Below are positions 24,004-36,069 of a stretch of 64,000 nt of DNA, in pieces. The stretch is from positions 16,061,001 through 16,125,000 of the forward strand of contig OU612066.1 of assembly GCA_914767715.1 (NCBI GenBank), in the 5' to 3' direction. The number at the start of each line of letters is the position of its first letter. Positions within the stretch are counted from its first letter, which is position 1. The DNA is from Membranipora membranacea (Eukaryota; Bryozoa; Gymnolaemata; Cheilostomatida; Membraniporidae). A program made the position numbers and the translations under genes. The notes below the pieces were generated by a model, which made no database searches, was not told where the DNA came from, and saw only the letters and a list, made by a program, of their open reading frames with translations.

Positions 24004-25761
24004 TTGGTCATCAGTCAGACGGAGCATTGCAGATTTAACCTAGTTCGATTCACAGGAGCAGATGATATGTGTGAGGTTTTTAATAAAGCTTTTGAGTCAG
24101 AGGTCTTGGCTAAGCCAATGACTAAGGCTGTCACCATCTTGCTGCATAAAGGCGGCGATCAATCTGATCCCAAAAACAAAAGACCAATATCGCTACTTAA
24201 TGTTGACTATTAGGTATTAGCAAAAAGTTGTAAACAAATGGCTGGGTAAACTTTTACCATCCATAATAAGTGAAGTACAGACATGTGGTGTAAGCGGTGG
24301 TAATATTGTAGACAATTTGATATGTTTTAGGGACTCTATTGAGTTTACCCGTAAGTTAGGTAATAACGACACTGTATTTGTATCTCTAGATCAAAGCAAG
24401 GCGTTTGATATGGTTGACCATAAAAAAAGGCTTGGTGTAGAAAATAAGGTATTGTGCCTGGTTAAGACTATGTACCAAACCATTTCCACTAGGGTTCAGG
24501 TGAATGGTGTGTTATCGGACCCAGTATCTATCACAAGAGGGGTTAGACAAGGGTGCCCTTTGTCCACATCCTTGTATGTTATATACATTGAGGCGATATT
24601 GAGAGCCATCACACAGTGCAGGGTTCTGTCTGGCTGCCCTTTGCCTGGCCCTGACATTTGCAAATATTTGGCCTATGCGGATGATCTCTAGGTAGCTTGT
24701 CATGCTTCTGAGGCTAAGGACACAGGTAGTCTACTGAATAGGAGTAAAACAGAAATTCTTGTATCGGTTTCAACTGCTGAAAGATATGTAGAGTCGTTGA
24801 GCGAGTACTGGAAAGACCGCACAAGATTTTTGGGTTTGGACTTTTCAATGGACCAGTTCACAGATATGGCATCATATAACTGGAGCAAGGTATTCGAGAG
24901 AGCTAGGGAAAAGATTGAGGGATACAAATTGAGGAGACTGACCATTCCCGGGAAGATAGTTCTTCTCAACACGGCTGTTTTCCCAATGTTTTCCTATTTG
25001 GCTAGTACATTTCTACCCCCAGGTGTTGTTTTAGAAAGTTTGTCACGTTTGACCCTTGAGCTCATCTTGTCCCCTGCCAAAAGGAAAATGGTAGACAAAA
25101 GCTTTTACTTTTTGCCCAAAGACAAAGGGGGCAGGGCCCTTGAGTCTGTTTCATATCTGCTGTCTAAGGCACAGAGTGTTTTTTTCTAACGACTTGTTAC
25201 GCTGTGTTTCAGAGGATTTTGAGCATCGCTGAAAGTCTTGTTTTAAGTACTTTTTTTCTGTGCGATGAGGGAATTCTTTCCAACACAACACAACATATAT
25301 TAGGACTAAAGAAGTTGCGCCCATATTATGGGTTCATTCAGCTGTATAGAGACATTTCTGATAAATTGGGAGTTATTCTCCCTTTTATACCAAGCCATGT
25401 ATATCAATGGTTGCTCGAGCTCATAGACTTTCCAAGTCAGCTACGAGTCAAGGTCTTGGTGTTGCGGTCTGTTCATTCTGGAACGCTCAGCGCTAGGTAT
25501 CGAGATTTCATGTGGAGATTCTCATCTTGTACCTTGAAAACTGGAGAAGTTCTAGCAAGATGGAATATGCCTTGTGTGAACACTGAGTGTGTCTACTGTA
25601 AAGGGGGGCTGGAGACAGTCACACACCTCTTTGTAACTTGTAAAGAACTGCAGCCAGCCCGTGACCTCCTGGTCTGGTATGCACAACGGCTTTTTGATAT
25701 GGAGATAGATACAGCTATTTGGTGTATGGTTTTTTTCCCAGCAGCCACTCTTAATGACTGA
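24004..25761 (+). mobile_element. Dead LINE reverse transcriptase, copy B
   Basis: Same fragments and order as copy A: N-terminal RT piece (24004-24213, ending in the same stop after SLLNVDY), palm (24317-24691, a longer continuous frame than in A), thumb (24797-25189) and zinc-binding C-terminus (25204-25761). It carries the same TAG directly after YADDL and the same roughly 30-base loss as copy A, proving common descent of an already dead copy. A private deletion of about 24 bases removes the SAGLSEEKQ segment near 25455. It is non-functional. Confidence 0.88.
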
Positions 25762-25960
25762 TCCGAAATTTGCGTTCGTTGCCAACTCTTTGGTGAGCCA
25801 CGGGACAACCTTTTCTGCCGCTAGTGTGTGTTCAGGCAATCGCTGTCTGCATTAGAATTTGTGGTGAGTCGGTCACAGCACTCCTAGCAAACTCTAATAC
25901 CATAGCCAACCCTTAAACAAATCTCATCTCACTAATTTTCCTGCCCTTCACAAACATTAT

Positions 25961-26023
25961 TTCCGTGGCTCAGTAGACAGTTGAAGAGGGCGATATGGGT
26001 TCAATCCCCATTTTGTCCAAGTT
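25961..26023 (+). repeat. tRNA-like fragment, copy B
   Basis: Same degenerate A box (TGGCTCAGTAGA) and B box (GGTTCAATCCC) as at 5755-5814; not a working tRNA. Confidence 0.5.
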
Positions 26024-26112
26024 TCTGGTCATCCTGATTATCATAGTTTTGATAACAAAGAGGCTTTATAGACCATTATTTTGTCGATGTTCTGGGATGC
26101 CTCAAACAGGAT

Positions 26113-26466
26113 TCACAGGAGCATGTAATCATACCTCAAACTAGCTAGATAGGCTGGCGCAACTGACCCTAGCCCTGCCATAATGTTGCCCCTGACCTTA
26201 TAAGCTGCTAACGCTAAATCACTAATCCTAATGGCATAGAACGGTTTCACTGTCGTAAGGGTTTGCATCATATTGCCTGCTGTAATACATATCCCACACC
26301 TGCCACAGATCTTACAACGCCAGTGACGGTTTTTAGTGCCCATTAACAGCATTGCCGCTGAAATAAGCCTGGGGATCCTTATATGAGAGATCTTAATCAC
26401 ACTTGTGACAGAGGTTTTTCTGTAGTTAAACTTAGTTTGTTGACACAACTGGTGACTAACACACAA
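26113..26466 (-). pseudogene. Conserved unknown 117-codon frame in LINE unit, copy B
   Basis: Counterpart of 5906-6253, with the same CKICGRCGICI cluster and two extra codons (a short in-frame length difference near the C-terminus). The family is not recognised. It starts in both copies at an ATG inside otherwise non-coding duplicated DNA. Confidence 0.25.
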
Positions 26467-28181
26467 ACATCAAAACTGAAAATATTTTTTTTTACAAAGC
26501 ACAGATTGGACTTCAAATCTTCAAGAGAAATATACTGTATCATTTTGAATGAATGGTTATAACCAATCAATCAGTATTCAAAAGTGCCCGTTGAATCTAC
26601 TGGGACCTTAGCATATCTCTCTACACTAAAATTTTTTCCTATCATTTCTCATCACTTTCATCATGGTGCCTCGATTAAATTTCCATCAAGTCAGGAAGTC
26701 CTAGTCTTTTTGACCTAGCTACTTTTACTCAGAAGCTTATCACTGTTGGCCAGGCCATTTTCCTGAATTAGGATGGTTTCCCTTCAGTCACCTGATTTTC
26801 TATGTTTTATGCGCAGTCATTTGCATCACATATCAAAATCGTGTTTGGCCGAATGATTTAAAGGAGGCACAACTTGAAATAATTGAACCCAATCACCAAA
26901 AAACTGAGTGTGGGTGTGCTGGTTGGATGATCAAATGCAACTCCTTGTTCAACTACTTAATTGTGGGTTTTGTGATGAAGAACCCCATGAGATTCTCTAA
27001 CCAGTTTCATCTATATCTGTATATCTACATCTAAACTTCGCCATGAGGGCGACTTAACCCTACCTGATATTATATATTATATACACTCGGTCCAAAATTG
27101 CGCACACATAAAATTAAAAGGGAATTTTTCATAGGATGATTGATATCAAAGATTATAGTTGCGGGAGCCCCATTCATAATCATAATTAAATCTTGCATGA
27201 GCTGATCGCCCAATGGGGTTATGTTTTTCTGAGTAATCTCCCTTGATTATTTACACCATACTTTTGCAAAGTTTTATATAAGCCATAAAGGAAGTAGATG
27301 AGACCTTTTACTGTAAAAACTCCTTGGTTTCAGCTAACTACAATTGATCTACTTATTCGGTAATCCAAAGATTTTACCTATATGCTGAAATAAACAAGTA
27401 TTCAAAAATCTGAATTTTTAATACAATTAAAATTAAATGACAATATGTTAAAATATAAAAACTGATCAATCACATTGAAATTCAGTGTAAGGAAGGGAGG
27501 TGTCTAAAAATAAACAGCTTAAATTCTTTTGCAAACAATTTCTATAAATATATGAAGTGATTGTAGTAAATATGGCATTGTTTCGTATTACAATAACGCT
27601 GAAAATATATATGTTATTCTGAATTTCTTTTCTGCAATCGATATTTTCAGGTTGGATATATGTAATATTCGAAATTTAAAGCTGGAATATTTTTATTTCT
27701 CTTTATTTAAATGATATAGTTATTATAGTATATAATATAATAAATATTAAATTATATTCGCAATCAATTTTTGTCCGATAAAGCGAGTCAGCATAATTCG
27801 TCCATTTAATTCCGCTCATTTTGTTTCTATCTTAATTTCCCTGGCTGCCAGACCAAAAAGTGTGATCTTGTATTGTTGGTTGCATCTCTGATAATGTAGT
27901 CTCGCACAGATTGTCGATTGAGTTTATGATGGATGGCTAATTGGCGATGTCATCATAGGTGCAAATTAAAATGGTTGTCCTTTCCATGCCACATATGAGG
28001 TACACAGCCTGAGTATCGTTGTCCTATAATGTGGCAAAACTCCCCCAACAATTCTTTTCAGTGGATACAGCCATATAATATAGTGCAACTAACATGTTAT
28101 AACTGTGGTATATTCATATTCATACATTTTTTATTTAAATAAGGGGTTCTCCCCATGCTCCCTCCTTGCTCTTTTTACTCT
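26467..28181. other. AT-rich gene-free part of LINE unit, copy B
   Basis: Duplicate of 6254-7950 with scattered substitutions and small indels. No gene seen. Confidence 0.6.
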
Positions 28182-28250
28182 GCCCTCCACCGGAATTTGA
28201 ACTGGGGCTGAGATCAAACACTCCAACCGCTCAGCTGCACTGGGCGGCTG
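28182..28250 (-). repeat. tRNA-derived SINE head, copy B
   Basis: Counterpart of 7951-8020 with A and B boxes in tRNA order on the minus strand; mutations in both boxes relative to A indicate decay. Confidence 0.5.
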
Positions 28251-28389
28251 AAGCTTGCAAACTTCAGTGCGAAATAATCCAGGTGTTTAAATTTAATGAT
28301 GTAGTGGGTGTAAGTAGTTATAAATAGGTACCAAAACAAAACAAGTTAAACCACCATATTAAAAGAGATGACATGAAAATAAAATCTGT

Positions 28390-28430
28390 CTTCACCGGGA
28401 TTTGAACCCGGTCGGGCCTCTCGCGCAACA
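28390..28430 (-). repeat. Second tRNA-like B-box fragment, copy B
   Basis: The minus strand carries a perfect B box, GGTTCAAATCCCGG, followed by a GTGAAGAC-type 3' stem, but only a stub of the 5' half. It abuts the AT minisatellite. Confidence 0.5.
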
Positions 28431-28445
28431 AGCATGTTATAATTG

Positions 28446-28741
28446 TGGTATTTTTATATATAATTGTATATTGTATATAATTGTATATTGTATATTGAAT
28501 ATAATTGTAAATATTTGTAAATAATTGTCTATAATATATAATTGTATATAATCTATAATTGTATATAAAATATAATTGAATAGAATATATAATTGTATAG
28601 AAAATATAATTGTATCTAATATATAATTGTATAGAAAATATAATTGAATAGAATATATATTTTGTATTTAATATATAATTGTATATAATAGATAATTGTA
28701 TATAATAGATTATTGTATATAATATATAATTGTATATTGTA
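28446..28741. repeat. AT minisatellite, copy B (expanded)
   Basis: About 295 bp of TATAATTGTATA-type repeats, longer than the roughly 225 bp in copy A because of extra internal units. The 157-codon minus frame over it is a low-complexity artefact. Confidence 0.85.
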
Positions 28742-30556
28742 CAAAACAAGTCAAACCACCAAGAAGTAAAATAGACGAAATGTAAAATCAATAATTTTTT
28801 TAGTCAAACTTTTTTGTTATTTTTAATGGCGCTTTTGTAGCACATATCAGACAAAAAATATAAATAGCACACCCTCAACTGGTTATACTAAACATATGCG
28901 GTAGAACACATGACTGTCATTCAGCCATTTCTTCTATTTTTTTCCAAAAATTATTTTGAAAAAGTGATATGAGGCACTGGTTATGGTTTTTCTATACACA
29001 TGCGTTATCATAACCACAAAACTGAAGTTTTGTGGATAAAAAATCTGTATCGCTTACCTGAGTCTTGATGGATGATCACCTTCTTCTGTCAGAAGGTCTC
29101 CGCAGTACGGTAATCTATGGTTTCTTTCCGTTAAGGTCCGTAACAACATATCCAGAGTGGCCCCTCAAGTCATGCTGCAATCCTAGCAAAGGCATCTGGA
29201 GTTACAAGCATGCATAATTTGCCCATGTTCAGTATCAACCACCATCATGTCCAGGATCAAATTTGTACTAGGTTCTTACTCATACTAACTACGACCTACA
29301 CACTGATTTTAATCATAAGTTTATATTATATTCTTGGCCAGTAATCAATGCGGTAGGAGTGTTTCTCCACGGTACTGCTTTTCAATTAAAAAAAGCTGAA
29401 TTAATTTTTGGTTTTCTTTAATTTAGTTATTATTTAAATTGGTTTTGCCAAACACCATAGAAAACATCAGATTAGTATTCAGTTAGTGATTCAATAATTT
29501 TCATAAATATAAAATAGCCCTCAAGAAGTAGTACACAATAATTCATCACCTCGGCGATTACCATATTTACTGCTGAAATAAGACTGACTAGTCTGCTAGT
29601 GGTACAAAGGTAGATTCTGTGAAGCGCAAGATTCCAATGAATGAATTCAATGAGATAGATATTGGTTGAATATAACATCAGAATTAGATATATAATGAGA
29701 ATACACAGAATGTGTAGGAACCTGTAATAGTATAATTAGTCATCACACAGTATAGTTCTATTTGTAATTAACCAGTCATGCCGCTGCTGCGGCGTGACCG
29801 GTGGAAGGGAGCAACCGGAATACAGGCAATTGGATAAAACTTGACCTACCCCACCCTGATCAAAAGTAGCCACTATTGGAAAGGAGACCATTGTACTGGC
29901 AGATGGGTTCCATTATCCCTCCGCCCGGGCGATGTCAGGGGATTATCGGTCAGCTGCTATCTCTAAGTGGCGCATCACACCATCTTTTGATTGACACTTT
30001 GAAATCTATAGGTTGCACGTTATACATTCACTGCCTACACCCCTCCCCATCTACATAGGCTTTAAAGTTCTAACAGTGCATTTACACCCCCCCCCCCCCC
30101 CTAGCACAACACACATGGAGTTTCTTATCTACTCCAGGTTAAAACAAGTTTAAGTTAGGGTTAACTTAAACCAGGTTTCACTGTGGACAGGTCAAATGTA
30201 GGGACATCTACTCATTAGCCTTATATCTCCAGCACTCTGAGGCTCTAAGGGTAATATAACACTTGTCCCAGAAACCACATTGGTTTTTAGTATGTATATC
30301 ATAAGATTAGGTGTGTGTCTAGGGACCTCCTTTCCTTTTATTAAGATTACATGAAGGATAGTCAATGATATGGTCCCTAGTTAGTCACTCAGATATTTAT
30401 TTTAATGGTTGGGGAAGCACTCTTCTCCTTCATCTCCCCCTCCCTCCTAACCTATCAATCAAGGAGACCACATTGGCTTGTTTCAGCCTGTTTGAATGCA
30501 ACACTGCAGTTATATACCATACAGTTTATTGCAGCTTGTTTGTTTTTTTTTATCAG
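28742..30556. other. Gene-free spacer between LINE unit B and CFAP97 gene B
   Basis: Matches 8453-10705 in part, but lacks the segment equivalent to about 9340-10010. It has its own stretch at about 29770-30250 that is not in copy A, including a GC-rich inverted piece (CCGCTGCTGCGGCG, about 29779-29792) and a run of about 15 C at 30090-30104. No gene supported. Confidence 0.5.
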
Positions 30557-33500
30557 ATCCAAGAAGAAAAACAGAACAAATATGATAAAGAGAATCAGAT
30601 GCTGCTGAATAAAACCCGAGTGATAGTGAAAGGACACGGAAAATTAAATAACTGGAATCGGTGGGCGAGAAAAGAGTAAGTGAAGAGAATTTCAAACCGC
30701 GCTGTAGCAAGTGCACTCATATAAGATATGATGCTACAGCAAAACAAACGAATGGGCTGGAATGGTTTTTATTTGTGAACTTTCAAATATGCTACCATAA
30801 CGTAGTTAAGCTTTCTTCTTCTCTTCCATAAAACACCCAACAGGATGAAAATATTCACTTTTATGTGACTTGGTCGGGAAATGTTGAATTCAAATCACAG
30901 TACGAAATATTAGTGAGCTAGTAGTTTATGAAACTCCTTCATATCAGTTATCATTGGGGAACTGCCAGATTTTTGGTGGTTCTACCATTTAACAAATTTA
31001 AATCACCGAGATAGCGACACAGCGAATCCTTGGAAAGTTTTCATCCTGTTGAGTAGGGTATGTTTCACAGTGATTCATAAGAAAGATATGCCTTAAAATT
31101 AACTGCAACTTTTCTAACAAATATATTTGTCACTTCTAGAAATGACAACCATACGTAAGTTGCAACTGCAAGGCTATTGGTTCACTTCAGTCACAACATA
31201 TTAGGGCACCTTGAACAACATTCCCATAATGCAACTTTGCCCTTAGTTTCCTATGATAGAATGATATTATTCTATTCTGGCCTGCTCTCCTGGGAAAATC
31301 AGAAACTGTGAATTCCTGGATTCTCTCTCACAGGCATCAAGTACATTTTAAAATTTGAAGAATGGATTTGATTTTGATTTGCACACACTCTCAAATTCAT
31401 GCTATCCAGGGAGTTCTAAGCACCATATTCGAAATAGTTGCAGTCCAGTCAGCTAAATTCAATGCATTATCACCGGCAATTAGAATTTCAAAACTTCAAA
31501 GATGTGCTGCAAAAAACATACTTATGAAAGCATTACGGATTAGATTTCAAAGAGGTCTACCGCGCAAGCATAACATCCCTCGGCACAAATTGTTAAGGAA
31601 GCTTACCACTGCCCAAAACTGAGAGTTATGCTAAACAGAAACTCTATGATTTTTGTTAATTCCACTGATATCCATTTACGTAATCATTTCATTTTGTTCA
31701 ATGGAGCATCGGATGTCATAATATTGGATTAACGCTGTTGCACAATTATTCGTTGTTCTCCGCATGCTTAATTACCGCTCATTTATTTTCATAATTCACA
31801 ACACAACAATTTGTTAAATTTTTGCTTGATACAACTGTAATATCAATGATATTGGAGAGTGGATTTGTAAAGTATGGGTATTTTGGTACCAATGAGGTCC
31901 AATCCATATACGGATTTGAATATACATTTAGAGTGAATTGCAGATTACAGGGTCGCACGAGTCGATCATGCTTTTGCATTACGATGGTGTCATTGCAATA
32001 TTTTCTCACAGCATTTGAAAGAGAAGAATCCAAAAATATTACGAAGGATGTGAATCCAGTCCCCTATCTCTTGCAGGGACCCAAATATATGCTTTTATAG
32101 CATGGCATATTGGGTGGGGAGAGGGGGGATTACAAATTCTCTGTACAAATATGTCTGTATTGAAGGGATGGTCTCGCACAATATGGGAATCAACTCCAAA
32201 TGCAAACAAAATGATCGATCTTGATATACACTAAGCTATCTCTTACTATAGTCCGGTAATTATTCCTGCATTCAACATTTTGCCCATAATGCAGTTTCAC
32301 CCTGGATTTACCAAGAGCATCTTTTCACGTTCATGCTATCATTGTCCTGATTCCACTGGGAATTCCACAAAATTGCATTGTGGGATTGATTAGCTAATTC
32401 CCAAAGCCAAACTGAGTTTACTGATCGATAATTAAAATGTCTGCACCTTTATTTTTAGTTTACATGCTGCAGCCAGATTTAAGCGACAGCAAGAAATAGA
32501 GTTGGCTAATCAGGCTATGCTAAAGAGACTCAAAAACACAAAGCCAGTCATACAGAGAAAGAAGCAGGTAAGTTTTTGACAAGGTAGAAATTAACAGATC
32601 AGCTTTTCTTCGTGTCTTGCTGTTTGGTATGAAACAGAAGATCGGGCTGCTCTTAGAGAAGGACACAAAGTGCCCTAAATACACATACTGAGAATTTGAT
32701 ACAACCTAGAGAACTAGAATGTGTGAGGTCAAGTAAGACCTCCTGAACTGGGTGTGCAGCAAGCTGCCAAAGCTAAAACTCACATTAATCAGCCATTGGC
32801 AGTGACACTTTGATCTTAGCCAATAGGACAAGACGCTCTCTCTCCAGTGTCTAACTAACTAGCGAATGTTGACTCCCAGGTGCCTGTTGAAATACAACCA
32901 TATCTGCATTTCTTAAATTCATCAAAATCATGCGGGGGTAATAGGTAAATATAACACCGAGCCAATACGGTACTATGTCATCTCGCTAATGTTACTGTTC
33001 AAGATCATATTATTGTCATGACACTCTCACCTTCGTTTTTTAGGAGGAAGCTTTCAAGAAGCACAAAAAATTCAAAGAGATCATGGAATCTGGTATTAAG
33101 GATTATAACAGTCCGCGAACAACAACAAATACAAAAATGACCACCATGAGAGATGACTCTGGGACGGTATGTTAGTCTTGGCATAGTCTAAGCCCCCCAG
33201 ACTCTTGCCCTATGTCCTTGCCCCCCCACGGCAGTCTTGACCTATCTTATCATATTCTTATCTTATTATGTGCTGTGGGATGAGAGAACACAACTCCGAG
33301 TAGTGAATAGCGGGCTATCTAATTAGCGCCATCGACCCATTCTTTTTTGGGGATGGTGGGATGGCGCAATCAGTTAGCGCGCTTGCTATTCACTGCCAGG
33401 CGATTAGTGCCGCAGGAGTTGTGGGTTCGAGTCCCACTGGAGGAGCTTCCATTGTTGATTGTTCCAGCCCCCAGCACCCTCGGGTGTATACCTCTCCTGT

Positions 33501-34878
33501 GTACTTGTCTACTGACTCATGGAAAGACATGCTGACAAGCTGGAAAGACAGCTAAACCTACTACAAGGGGTCCCAGCAATGGGCCATGTAATGCCAATAA
33601 CCCTAACACGTACGCTGTGTTTCATAGGGTGGCAATGGTGGATTGGAATGTGCTGTGGGATGAGAGAACACAACTCCGAGTAGTGAATAGCGGGCTATCT
33701 AATTAGCGCCATCGACCCATTCTTTTTTGGGGATGGTGAGATGGCGCAATCAGTTAGCGCGCTTGCTATTCACTGCCAGGCGAGTAGTGCCGCAGGAGTT
33801 GTGGGTTCGAGTCCCACTGGGGGAGCTTTCATTGTTGATTGTTCCAGCCCCCAGCACCCTTGGGTGTATACCTCTCCTTCATATCAGGAATATACTGCTT
33901 GATCATACATATGAATAAAGTCCCCTGTCTGTTGATTAGTTGCGTGATAATCTCGTTTGTTCCCCTTTTAACATAATGCAATAACTATAGGTACCTCTGA
34001 ACCAAACTGTGCTGTGGCTGTAGAAAAAAGCTAATCCATAAGTGACCTGTCCTAAACAAAAATTGAAGACAATATATTTAAAGAATTGTCCTCTTTAACC
34101 TTGTGAGCAGATAACTTCACAATTTCAATTTCTGATGCACTAACACTACCACCTATACCCAAAAATAACATATGAATCCATAATCTGTGCATGATGGCCT
34201 AACTTCTCTGAACACACAGGTTGGGAGTAGTACATATCGAAGTGATCATGGAAAAGAACACTAACAAAAATAATAATGTACAAAGAAAAGTAAAAGATGA
34301 ATGGCCGCCAATAAAAGAAGAAAGCCAAGAGAATGAAGAAACTTTGTCTTCACCGGTGAGGCAGCTCAAGATCCATAAATCAATTGAGGGAGACTTCAAT
34401 ATCTGTTCATAGCTGTGTGAAACCCTGAACAAGATACAATTTCAAATTGTTTACAAGCACCACCTGTGCACAACTTTCACTAAGAGCCAAGGTAGTGCAA
34501 CTCCCTCAAACGCCTCTCAGGCTTGTCTTGTCTCATCCCCTTCAGTTTCAACCTGTGGTGTCTTCTTAGCTAAGAGCTGGCAGCAGAACGGACATAGATA
34601 TACATCAAAGTGGTTGTCATCGTACCAGCAACAGCACTCAATGGGATTTTCAGCATTTAATTTTATAGTTTCTGAATTAGTTAGTGTCATTAATTGCCAA
34701 GTTTTTTTGCAATGTTTCCATGAAGACTGGAAATTATAAAAGCCTCAAATATTTACTATTTCAGCCTGAGGAGAAGAGCGAGTCAAGAGAAACAAGTGAA
34801 AAGAAAGGCAAGAAACAGCCATCTGAGAACAGTAAAAAGAATCGCACAGCGGATGTACCGAAGCTACAGGCTATATAA
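30557..34878 (+). pseudogene. CFAP97 (Hemingway)-domain protein gene, copy B, broken in exon 4
   Basis: Exons 30557-30675, 32459-32567, 33044-33166, 34220-34355 and 34765-34878 (TAA at the end). Exons 1-3 join in frame. Exon 2 reads DLHAAARFKRQQEIEL, the second basic helix of the domain, then ANQAMLKRLKNTKPV. Exon 4 is 136 bases against 135 in copy A: one extra T after GAACAC shifts the frame and makes an immediate TAA, while the frame after the insertion leads correctly into the last exon. So copy B keeps the exons that copy A lost and has its own single lesion. If translated it would end with about 14 residues of exon 4, leaving the core domain intact, so partial function is possible. N-terminal exon(s) are not found upstream. 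A SINE dimer sits in the intron before exon 4. Confidence 0.72.
33177..33879 (+). mobile_element. Tandem dimer of a tRNA-derived SINE
   Basis: Two copies of one unit start at 33269 and 33649 (period 380 bp). Each has an A-box-like TGGCGCAATCAGTTAGCGCG (from 33362 and 33742) and a B box GGTTCGAGTCC (33424-33434 and 33804-33814), about 60 bases apart. This is wider than in most tRNAs, as with a long variable arm or a diverged head. The stretch replaces about 150 bp of unrelated sequence in the matching intron of CFAP97 copy A. The leftmost 90 bp (33177-33268) are C-rich and unassigned. Confidence 0.75.
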
Positions 34879-36069
34879 AGATGTGTGCATTGTGACAACG
34901 AGCTAAGGGATTGATATTAACCAGGGATTCAAAAACAACTTTGATCTTGGCACAGTAGGCCTTCATGCAGTCCTAAACATCTAATTATATGGAATGATGA
35001 CTCATTCGGATTTATGTTTCCCGCTTTAGAGGTGACAAGTTTGTAACAGTATTCTTATAAATGTTGTATTTTTATAGAAAAGTTCTTGATGCCGAGTTGT
35101 CTTATAACTTGGTGCACACAATTCGCTCAAAACTCAATTTATATCCTATGTTTTTATTCTAAATAATCATGTTTTTGGGTAAGAATAAGCCAATGCTTTG
35201 AGATTGGTTGATGACTAATTATCATCAACTTTGTAGAACAAGTAAAATATCTGCTACTACTGTAGGCGTGATCTAGTTGTTTATGAGGGGAAAACAACTC
35301 CTTGGCTGGATGCACTTCAATTATTTCCATTCAGTTTACAAATAACATACAGCTCCAAACGCAGCTTGAAGCAGATGGATCTAAGTAACTGGCCTGAAGC
35401 CGTCTCATTTGGCTGTAGTTATTTTTGATATTTCCCAAAACTTAGGGAGAATTGACATATGTGTACTCATGTACATTACTGTTTTGAGAATAAAATACTC
35501 AATAAATAATCCAGAAAAAATAATATTGACTAGATGAACAAAGAGAACTGCAGGCCCTCATCCCAATTATTCAGGATCCCTGACTAACTTGAACTATTAC
35601 AATACAATAACTTTGCCGACCTAATCAAGATAGCAGACAGATCAACGCACTTGTGTTCCATTGTCCAAAAAACCTGAATCTGAGCCCTGGTTGGATAGGT
35701 TAGGGGGCAGGGGCAAAGGCTGATCCCTTGGTGGGGCTTTAGAGTGCTTCTGGGTACAGGATGGACAGTACTTTACTTGGCTCGTTCAGATTATATCAGC
35801 TACACCACTCTTGCTGAACATAAATATTTTTAGCAATAAAAAATATGAAAAAAACAACCAAAAAAGCGCTTGATATATGAAGAAAAATAATTGTGTGATT
35901 GTCAACCATAGTTCATTGCCGATTTTGCTCTTCAATATAGCTAAATATCTTACAATAGTTTTTACTAGGAATTTATCCTGAATATCACCATATATCACCA
36001 ATAACAGAGATGGAATTAAAACACCATTATAATAATAGAGAGCCAAGTGGATATCTTTGTGGTAAACAG
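34879..36069. other. Convergent intergenic region between CFAP97 copy B and RBCC gene 2
   Basis: Duplicate, with deletions, of 16674-18195. No gene supported; the frame at 35786-36073 overlaps simple AT-rich sequence. Confidence 0.55.

Noticed and set aside
28318-28791. 157-codon minus frame of Tyr/Ile/Asn repeats
   Set aside because: Translation of the AT minisatellite; not a protein gene.
33361-33434. True tRNA gene
   Set aside because: A and B boxes are good, but box spacing is too wide and acceptor-stem pairing is poor; the 380-bp repeating unit marks it as a SINE.
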